Positions 6,722-11,462 of a stretch of DNA of 12,324 nucleotides are shown here, in pieces. Origin of the DNA: Pirellulales bacterium (GTDB lineage Bacteria; Planctomycetota; Planctomycetia; Pirellulales; Thermoguttaceae); NCBI GenBank assembly GCA_030617125.1, contig JAUWWA010000008.1, positions 1-12,324 on the forward strand, read 5' to 3'. The position numbers were made by a program, and so were the translations under genes. Below the pieces are notes generated by a model. The model was not told the origin of the DNA and searched no databases. It worked only from the letters and a program-made list of their open reading frames with translations. Every line of letters starts with the position of its first letter. The stretch's first letter is position 1.

Positions 6722-7098
6722 GGCATCAGCCCTCGGTAGATGAAGTCGGCTGTTGCGACAATGAGGCTGACAACGGGGATGAAGAACAGGTGTCGCAGCG
6801 CGCGCCGCCACGCCGACAGGAAACAGACGGCGGGCATCGTTGCCGCCCCGACGATGAACAGGGCCGACGCGACGCGGGGAGCCTGGTTCATGTTCAGGTA
6901 GTCAACCGACACCACGAAGGCCAGGTTCAGCAATCCCGTGCCCACCAGTGAGACGTGTGTCAGGCGGAGCATCCGCCGCCGCCAGGATGGATACCCCCCA
7001 AGCCATCCTTCCGCATGGAAGAACGTCCCGATCGTCGCACCGGCCATTAGCCCGGCCAGGATCGCGATCCAGGCGACATAGAGGTTGACTGTGGCCAT
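6718..7098 (-). CDS. Small 4-TM membrane protein, first gene of the radical SAM operon
   Basis: 126 residues with hydrophobic helices near 4-25, 45-64, 78-97 and 103-122. The first loop, GTFFHAEGWLGGYPSWRRRMLRLTH (24-48; key residues H28, E30, W32, W39 and the R40-R42 cluster, H48), is unusually rich in His, Trp and Arg. Two His at membrane borders (H28, H48) could bind a metal or haem, but this is inference. I do not recognise the family. It is promoter-proximal: a sigma70-like promoter lies 61-89 bases upstream, and its stop codon overlaps the radical SAM start by four bases. The tight coupling says the three products act together, most likely at the cytoplasmic membrane. Confidence 0.8.
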   Translation of the reverse strand: MATVNLYVAWIAILAGLMAGATIGTFFHAEGWLGGYPSWRRRMLRLTHVSLVGTGLLNLAFVVSVDYLNMNQAPRVASALFIVGAATMPAVCFLSAWRRALRHLFFIPVVSLIVATADFIYRGLMP

Positions 7099-7138
7099 CG
7101 CAGTGCCTGCTCGTGGACTTCGCCACCCTTACTGGCGG

Positions 7139-7156
7139 CGGTTGTCCCGGTTGTCC
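7139..7156. repeat. Perfect tandem 9-mer at the operon transcription start
   Basis: CGGTTGTCC occurs twice head to tail (7139-7147 and 7148-7156). It lies just downstream of the -10 box at 7159-7164 on the transcribed minus strand, spanning the expected start site. Direct-repeat operators in this position are commonly repressor sites; chance duplication is the alternative. Confidence 0.5.
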
Positions 7157-7158
7157 AA

Positions 7159-7187
7159 AATGTATCAGCGGCGACAGGGAGTTGCAA
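7159..7187 (-). promoter_or_regulatory. Sigma70-type promoter of the radical SAM operon
   Basis: On the minus strand TTGCAA (7187-7182), a 17-base spacer and TACATT (7164-7159). The predicted start is near 7152, giving a leader of about 54 bases before the ATG at 7098. Matches to consensus are 4/6 and 4/6. Confidence 0.5.
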
Positions 7188-7387
7188 GCATGGCAGACCC
7201 CTTTCCCTTGAGCGTGAAAAGCCAGGGAACCCTGGGGCACTCTGACGATAATACCGGCGGCAGTAATTACGGTGATAGCCGCAAAGTGCTCAGACTGTTC
7301 TGTCGATACCTTCGTCAAGACGCCTACAATTCCTATTTTCGATACAACGCACACAAGCGGCCTTGCCGGCACCGGGGGTCCAGCGGC

Positions 7388-7529
7388 ATGAGACGGACGT
7401 CATGGCTGCCGGCACTGGTCGTTCTCGTCGTGGCGTGGAGCTTCAATCCGGCCCCCGGCCGCCGGACAGGCACAGCGGATCGACCGGCTCGAAGCGGAAC
7501 TGGCTGCGGCGGTGGGAATCAATCGGTAG
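7388..7529 (+). pseudogene. Frameshifted remnant of a small secreted protein
   Basis: From ATG 7388 one frame gives MRRTSWLPALVVLVVAW followed by SFNPAP, a good signal-peptide n- and h-region. At a C5 run (7452-7456) the plausible sequence continues in another frame as PPAAGQAQRIDRLEAELAA and ends at TAG 7527-7529. Spliced, this reads as signal peptide, AxA-like cleavage region and an amphipathic helix. In the original frame the sequence after the C-run is Arg/Gly-rich and unlike a protein. Upstream Shine-Dalgarno is weak. Either a one-base indel in a real short gene, an assembly error, or a decayed 5' end of a longer gene. The stop lies within a 12-base sequence repeated at 9345-9356. Confidence 0.35.
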
Positions 7530-7537
7530 GCGGTTGA

Positions 7538-8290
7538 CTATTGAGTCCCCGGCCCCGAAGGAATCGGCCCCAAACGAGCCAGGTGGATATAGACGCCGTC
7601 TTCGTATATGCCGCACTTCTCCGACGCGTCTGAGTCCATATCCACCTCGGCAAATCGGTCGACGTGCATCAGCGCCGGCTCCAGGCCCGCAAATCGTACC
7701 AGGTCGTGGGCGATCACGTCGTCGTCGAGGAACATCTGCCCGCCGACGGCGTCGGTGGCGAATGCGACATCGCCCGAAGGCGTGTCGAAATCCAGCGTGA
7801 ATGCCGCCGGGTCGATGCCCAGGCAATCGAGCCAGGCCTTCAGATACGACTCGACCGAGGTTCGATCGATGAAAACGTGGCCGCGGGAGACGGAGACGTA
7901 CGCCCTTTGGGACGGTGCGGCGGGGCCCGACCGGCAGAGTGAGTGCGTCGTGGGTGCGAAGTAGATGCGCATCCGTTGCGGCGGCTCGTCGGAGGTGGTC
8001 CAGTGCCACCGGGCGTCGTCCCGTGGAAGTTGAATCCTCGAGGTATCGATCCGCGGGCAGACGGAGCGAATCATCGGCAGGGTATGTTCTTCCGGGTGCA
8101 GTGCGTACTCCTCGAGCCGGCCGCCGCCCTCGTAGATGACCATTAGCGGTTCCTGGCCGTCGCAGTTGGTCGACTGCCAACTGAACTGAAACGGCCGAAG
8201 CCGCAGGTGAGACAGATACGAAGGCAGCACCACGGAGGCCAAATAGGCCTCGACGTCGCTCTCTTTCAGGAATGCCCACATGGAAAGCAT
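7538..8290 (-). CDS. Hypothetical soluble protein, no family recognised
   Basis: 250 residues, no signal peptide or membrane segment. The N-terminal part is rich in Trp and aromatic residues (MLSMWAFLKESDVEAYLASV; FQFSWQS, 34-40; ARWHWTTSDE, 93-102). The C-terminal third is strongly acidic (LDFDTPSGDVAFATDAV, 166-182; FLDDDVIAHD, 187-196; EVDMDSDASE, 215-224). Repeated Cys (C43, C78, C119, C156, C226) are dispersed and form no zinc motif. The start at ATG 8290 is preferred because AAGGGA lies six bases upstream; an upstream open extension of 45 residues is Arg/Pro-rich and non-protein-like. It is 73 bases downstream of the aldo/keto reductase on the same strand and may be the last gene of that transcription unit. 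No function is proposed. Confidence 0.7.
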   Translation of the reverse strand: MLSMWAFLKESDVEAYLASVVLPSYLSHLRLRPFQFSWQSTNCDGQEPLMVIYEGGGRLEEYALHPEEHTLPMIRSVCPRIDTSRIQLPRDDARWHWTTSDEPPQRMRIYFAPTTHSLCRSGPAAPSQRAYVSVSRGHVFIDRTSVESYLKAWLDCLGIDPAAFTLDFDTPSGDVAFATDAVGGQMFLDDDVIAHDLVRFAGLEPALMHVDRFAEVDMDSDASEKCGIYEDGVYIHLARLGPIPSGPGTQ

Positions 8291-8363
8291 CGTTCGTCCC
8301 TTGCGGGGGGCAGTAGCGGTTTTGCCCCAGTGTACCGCGTATTGGTTGGGGGCAAAAGGGCCC

Positions 8364-9251
8364 CTACACCGGCAAGTCGATCTGCGGCGTCCCGCGTCGG
8401 GCGAGCGCCCGATCGATCTCGGCAAGTTGCTCGTCGGTCAACCGCCAACCGGCGCCGCCGGCCGTCTCGCGGATCTGCTCGGGCCGCTTGGCCCCGCAAA
8501 GCGCGGCGGTGATACCCGGCTGGTGGAGCGTCCAGTTCACCACCAATTCGGCGACCGTGTGACCCGCCGCTTCGGCGATTTCCCGGAGCCGATCGACCAG
8601 ATCGAGGCTCTTGAGCAGTTCGTCGCCTCGGAAGAGATCGTAGCTGCCCCGGCTGTCGTCCCGGCCGAAGGTCTGATCGCGGCGGATTTTTCCGGCTAAC
8701 AGGCCCTTCATCAGCGGCCAGTAGACCAACACGGCAATGCCGCGCTCGCGGCACCACGGCAGCGTGTCGGCCTCGATCTGCCGCCGCAGCATGTTGTAAG
8801 GCGGCTGATATGCGGTGATCGGGCACTCGGCCGCAAACTCCTCGAGCTGCGGCACCGAGACGTTCGAGACGCCCACGCTTCGCGTCTTGCCCTCTGCGAG
8901 CAGTCTGCACAACTCGCCGGCCGTTTCGGCAACCGGCACGTGCTCGTCGGGTGCGTGGAGATAGTAGAGTTCAACGCGGTCAGTCCCCAGCCGCCGCAGG
9001 CTCTCTTCACACTGGCGGCGGAGCGTGGACGGAGCGGCGTCGTGGATGAACCGGTCGCCCTCCCGCCGCAGCCCGCCCTTGGTGGCGATGACCATCTCGT
9101 CGCGCCGCTTGCCGAGCGCTTTGGCGATCAGTCGTTCGCTCTCGCCGTTGCGCCCGTACATGTAGGCGGTGTCGAGGTGGTTGATTCCCAGCTCGAAACA
9201 CGCCCGGATCGTCGCCAAAGAGCTTTCGTCGCTGGTTCCCGGGCTGGTCAT
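8364..9251 (-). CDS. Aldo/keto reductase, apparent start codon loss
   Basis: NADPH-dependent carbonyl reductase of the AKR TIM-barrel superfamily. The catalytic tetrad is complete: D27 and Y32 in HLDTAYMYG (25-33), K58 in IATKGG (55-60) and H99 in LYYLHAPD (95-102). Further signatures are VGVSN (126-130) and the C-terminal IDRALARRGT. The first ATG is at 9251 and yields 295 residues. However, the frame stays open upstream to a TGA at 9342-9344 and encodes RPLGNTGIEISEVALGCG and PIAG, the conserved first strand and substrate loop of the family. No ATG, GTG or TTG precedes that segment. The real start may be CTG 9311, or an ATG mutated to AGG at 9324-9326. Coordinates given are for the first ATG. 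Substrate unknown. It lies 160 bases after hemH on the same strand. Confidence 0.85.
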   Translation of the reverse strand: MTSPGTSDESSLATIRACFELGINHLDTAYMYGRNGESERLIAKALGKRRDEMVIATKGGLRREGDRFIHDAAPSTLRRQCEESLRRLGTDRVELYYLHAPDEHVPVAETAGELCRLLAEGKTRSVGVSNVSVPQLEEFAAECPITAYQPPYNMLRRQIEADTLPWCRERGIAVLVYWPLMKGLLAGKIRRDQTFGRDDSRGSYDLFRGDELLKSLDLVDRLREIAEAAGHTVAELVVNWTLHQPGITAALCGAKRPEQIRETAGGAGWRLTDEQLAEIDRALARRGTPQIDLPV

Positions 9252-9346
9252 TCCGGCGATCGGCCCGCAGCCCAGGGCGACTTCGGAAATTTCAATGCCG
9301 GTATTGCCCAGCGGGCGGTCGTTCCTGGTAGAGGATAGTGGTCAGT

Positions 9347-9413
9347 AGGCGGTTGAGGGGGTGGCAATTCATTGCCACCTTTGATCGCAGGCAGTTGAGG
9401 AGGTGGCAATTCA
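9347..9413. repeat. Two imperfect 25-bp direct repeats, 42-bp period, with internal palindrome
   Basis: AGGCGGTTGAGG-like copies at 9347-9371 and 9389-9413 match at 23 of 25 positions and are spaced by 42 bases. The first copy runs into a palindrome GTGGCAAT-TC-ATTGCCAC (9361-9378). The second copy ends exactly on the hemH stop codon (9411-9413). The element fills much of the gap between hemH and the aldo/keto reductase. Confidence 0.75.
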
Positions 9414-10454
9414 ACCCGGCGGACAACATTCCGGCGGGCAAACGTCGTGGCTTGGCCCGTGGCTGCCCAATGCCGGCCGCGTCGGGTTCTCCTCGACGCG
9501 TTCGACGATCAACTCGCGGATCATCCGCACGAACCGCGGATGGCAGCCGACCACGGCCGTACGGGCCATATTGATGCCCAACTCGTTGCACAGCGCCGCC
9601 ACTTCAACGTCGAGGTCGTAGGCGATCTCCATGTGTTCGCAGACGAAACCGATCGGCGCGATCACCACGTCGGCGGCCGTGCCGCCGTGGCTGATTTCAC
9701 GGAGGTGGTCGCGGATGTCGGGTCCGAGCCACGGCTGCGACGGCGGCCCGCTGCGGCTCTGATACGCGAGCTGCCAGCCCGATCGCCCGACACGCTCGGA
9801 GACCAGCCGACACGCCTCGCGGAGTTGCTCTTCGTAGGCGCACTTCTCGGCCATGGCCAACGGGATGCTGTGGGCGGTGTAGATCAGCCGCGCCGCGGAA
9901 CGCCGCTCGGCGGGCACCTCTTCAAATGCGGTCTCGACGCGCTCGCCGGTCGATTCGACAAAGCCCGGGTGGTTGTAGAAAAGCCGGAGCTTGTCGATTT
10001 CCGGGGCGTTGAGACCGACTTCCTGTCGGGCACGTTCGATCGCTTCAAGGTATTGCCGGCAGCCGGGATAGGAGCCGAAGGCCGAGGTGACGAATGCCAA
10101 CGCCCGGCCGACGCCGTCGTCGGCCATTTGACGTAGCGTATCGCCGAGCATCGGGTGCCAATGGCGATTGCCCCAATAGGCCGGCAGTGCCGGGCCATGA
10201 GCATTCAACTCGTCGAGCAGCGCAGCGAGCAAGGCCCGGAGTTGGGCGCCCATCGGGCTCACGCCGCCGAGCAATTCGTAATGCCGTGCTACTTCCTGGA
10301 GCCGGTCGCGGGGAACCGCCTTACCGCGGACCACGTTCTCCAGAAACGGCATCACCTCCTCCGGACATTCCGGACCGCCGTGAGAGACCAGCAATACGGC
10401 GTCGTAAGATTTTGGATTCTGGATTGGGGATTCGGGATTCGGGACGTCGGTCAT
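9411..10454 (-). CDS. hemH: Ferrochelatase (protohaem or coproporphyrin type)
   Basis: Inserts Fe2+ into a porphyrin at the end of haem synthesis. 347 residues from the second of two adjacent ATGs (348 from the ATG at 10457); the second is preferred since AAGGA then sits six bases away. In 348-residue numbering: VLLVSHGGP (21-29), GGVSPM (64-69), YPGCRQY (130-136), TAHSIP with catalytic H196, and GFVCEHMEIAYDLDVE (271-285, key residue E277 in EHMEIAYD). The overall pattern resembles actinobacterial enzymes. C133 together with the C-terminal VCPPECC cysteines (C340, C344, C345) suggests a [2Fe-2S] cluster. His26 occupies the site of Tyr13 of B. subtilis by eye alignment, so coproporphyrin versus protoporphyrin use is undecided. 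Residues 6-17 (NPESPIQNPKS region) are encoded by a heptad repeat. It sits directly behind tRNA-Glu. Confidence 0.95.
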   Translation of the reverse strand: MTDVPNPESPIQNPKSYDAVLLVSHGGPECPEEVMPFLENVVRGKAVPRDRLQEVARHYELLGGVSPMGAQLRALLAALLDELNAHGPALPAYWGNRHWHPMLGDTLRQMADDGVGRALAFVTSAFGSYPGCRQYLEAIERARQEVGLNAPEIDKLRLFYNHPGFVESTGERVETAFEEVPAERRSAARLIYTAHSIPLAMAEKCAYEEQLREACRLVSERVGRSGWQLAYQSRSGPPSQPWLGPDIRDHLREISHGGTAADVVIAPIGFVCEHMEIAYDLDVEVAALCNELGINMARTAVVGCHPRFVRMIRELIVERVEENPTRPALGSHGPSHDVCPPECCPPG

Positions 10455-10484
10455 CATTCATCCTTCACCCTTCATCCTTCCCCA
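10408..10484. repeat. 11-unit in-register 7-bp repeat across the hemH start
   Basis: Eleven consecutive 7-base steps. Units 1-5 (10408-10442) are GATTTTG, GATTCTG, GATTGGG, GATTCGG, GATTCGG; unit 6 is GACGTCG; units 7-11 (10450-10484) are GTCATCA, TTCATCC, TTCACCC, TTCATCC, TTCCCCA. The first half encodes the hemH N-terminus; the second half contains both ATG codons and the Shine-Dalgarno. The array ends two bases from the tRNA 3' end. The unit changes at the start codon without breaking the 7-base register. Confidence 0.85.
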
Positions 10485-10485
10485 G

Positions 10486-10560
10486 TGACCCCGACGGGAT
10501 TTGAACCCGTGCTGCAGGCTTGAAAGGCCTGTGTCCTAGACCTGACTAGACGACGGGGCC
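10486..10560 (-). tRNA. tRNA-Glu (anticodon TTC)
   Basis: 75 nt on the minus strand. Acceptor GGCCCCG pairs with CGGGGTC (one G-T), discriminator A at 10486. The anticodon arm is CAGGC-CTTTCAA-GCCTG with TTC in the loop. The T arm is ACGGG-TTCAAAT-CCCGT. D arm GTC/GAC with GG in the loop is present. CCA is not encoded. It reads both GAA and GAG codons. The charged form is also the substrate of glutamyl-tRNA reductase in C5 haem synthesis, and hemH starts 29-32 bases downstream. Confidence 0.95.
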
Positions 10561-10594
10561 GGTAGGCTCGATAGCGGCCAAACCAAGGCTCTTG

Positions 10595-10624
10595 TGTATA
10601 GTCTGCCCGAGGCGGTCGCGTCAA
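10595..10624 (-). promoter_or_regulatory. Sigma70-type promoter for tRNA-Glu and hemH
   Basis: On the minus strand TTGACG (10624-10619), an 18-base spacer and TATACA (10600-10595). The predicted start near 10588 leaves a 28-base leader before the tRNA. This is the best promoter match in the window. No terminator separates the tRNA from hemH, so they are probably co-transcribed. Confidence 0.65.
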
Positions 10625-10719
10625 GGGGGCCTCGACCAGGCGTTGCTCGGCAGTTCGGCGACTCGCATCCAGCCAGGCGGGCAGCAACAAGCTGGGAGAG
10701 GAATGCTGACAGGGAAGGG

Positions 10720-10740
10720 GGCGGGGCCGAGTACCCCGCC
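10720..10740 (-). terminator. Hairpin after csrA, terminator-like
   Basis: On the minus strand GGCGGGG, a 7-nt loop, CCCCGCC, beginning 17 bases after the csrA stop. It is followed by a C-rich run with only two Ts, not a U-tract. In a GC-rich genome this may still end or stabilise the csrA message. Confidence 0.4.
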
Positions 10741-10756
10741 GAAGAGAAACGGCAAC

Positions 10757-10981
10757 TTACGAATTGCCGCCGGTTTTCGCGGTATCGCGCTTGCTCGGCG
10801 CCTTGTCCGGGGCGGCATCGTTGCGGTGGATCGCGTCGAACACCTCGCGCCGGTGGACCGGCACTTCCCTCGGGGCCTCAACTCCCAAGCGGACCTTGTC
10901 GCCACGAATGTCCACAACGACGATGGTGATGTTGTCGTTGATGATAATGCTTTCGTTCTTCTTGCGAGATAACACCAACAT
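10757..10981 (-). CDS. csrA: Carbon storage regulator CsrA
   Basis: Small dimeric RNA-binding protein that binds GGA in message leaders and controls translation of central metabolism, motility and biofilm genes. 74 residues against about 61 in E. coli. [12 protein letters not shown] starts the protein with RNA-contacting L4 and R6; [17 protein letters not shown] (31-47) contains V42 and R44, the other binding edge. Residues 53-74 are a hydrophilic Lys/Asp-rich tail. ATG 10981 is chosen because MLVLSR is the invariant start and GAGGGAG lies six bases upstream; a GTG five codons earlier would overlap that site. No fliW or flagellar gene is adjacent. The leader has two GGA motifs, so autoregulation is plausible. 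Confidence 0.96.
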   Translation of the reverse strand: MLVLSRKKNESIIINDNITIVVVDIRGDKVRLGVEAPREVPVHRREVFDAIHRNDAAPDKAPSKRDTAKTGGNS

Positions 10982-11072
10982 GGCACGCTCCCTCACTTGT
11001 TTTCCAGGGCCCCCTATTTTGAAGCCCGCTGCAAAAACAATGTTCCTATGCGTACGGCCACCCCGTTACTGT

Positions 11073-11100
11073 ACAATACGCCCGTATTGGGTGAAGTCAA
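11073..11100 (-). promoter_or_regulatory. Probable csrA promoter with embedded operator
   Basis: On the minus strand TTGACT (11100-11095), a 16-base spacer and TATTGT (11078-11073). A perfect inverted repeat CAATACG-CC-CGTATTG (11074-11089) fills the -10 box and most of the spacer. Predicted start is near 11066, leaving a leader of about 85 bases. A protein bound to the palindrome would block or distort the promoter. Confidence 0.5.
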
Positions 11101-11112
11101 GCAAATTTCGAG

Positions 11113-11124
11113 CCGGACGTCCGG
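11113..11124. repeat. Perfect 12-bp palindrome upstream of csrA -35
   Basis: CCGGACGTCCGG, centred 18-19 bases upstream of the csrA -35 box. Such a site could bind a dimeric activator. It shares the GGAC/GTCC core with hairpins at 3651-3671 and 11424-11442, so it may instead be a relic of that repeat family. Confidence 0.45.
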
Positions 11125-11423
11125 TTCTGGCGCCGATTTCTGGTCGGACCCGATCAGAATTGCTGGGATTTGCCGCGACCGCCCATCTGAAAAAGGTTGC
11201 CGCGGCTCCCTCCCGACCAACATCAGAACACGTAAAGCGTTGCTGTAACACGGCTTACGAATGTGAAGCAACATAGTCATGTTTGGTTACATGCTTGTAG
11301 TCGCGTCGCCGCGGACCGCCCACCCGGCAAGGACTGCCGAGTATGGGTACATATGCCACCGTAGCACTACAACCTAATCGCCTTTGCGTAGGAAACCTGG
11401 GCCTGTAATAATTGAGCAAACGC

Positions 11424-11442
11424 CCCCGGACTGCGTCCGGGG
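11424..11442. repeat. Perfect 8-bp hairpin in the tatD leader
   Basis: CCCCGGAC, loop TGC, GTCCGGGG, ending 20 bases before the preferred tatD ATG. Same three-base-loop architecture and GGAC-N3-GTCC core as 3651-3671. A related half-site CGCATCCGGGGGC follows at 11477-11489 inside the coding region. There is no T-tract. Confidence 0.6.
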
Positions 11443-11462
11443 TGGGTACTAGACAAGAAGAA

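Larger units (their letters stand above)
7099..7537. other. Intergenic region between operon promoter and next gene
   Basis: 439 bases holding the radical SAM operon promoter, the 9-mer repeat, a short palindrome CCAGGG-AA-CCCTGG (7222-7235) and the frameshifted small gene at 7388-7529. A 150-codon open frame crosses it on the plus strand but only its last part resembles protein. Nothing else was recognised in 7190-7387. Confidence 0.5.
11101..11462. other. Intergenic region between csrA and tatD
   Basis: No supported gene. It holds the 12-bp palindrome at 11113-11124, a weak imperfect stem GTTGCT/AGCAAC (11239-11272), a possible plus-strand promoter TTGCGT-16-TAATAA (11384-11411) for tatD, and the hairpin at 11424-11442. 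Nothing else was recognised in 11130-11380. Confidence 0.45.

Noticed and set aside
7222..7235. CCAGGG-AA-CCCTGG as an intrinsic terminator on the minus strand
   Set aside because: The stem is five to six bases, the T run is four, and it lies 300 bases from the nearest upstream gene end.
7085..7387. 5' part of a 150-codon plus-strand frame
   Set aside because: Overlaps the start of the 7098 gene and the promoter, with no protein-like pattern before the ATG at 7388.
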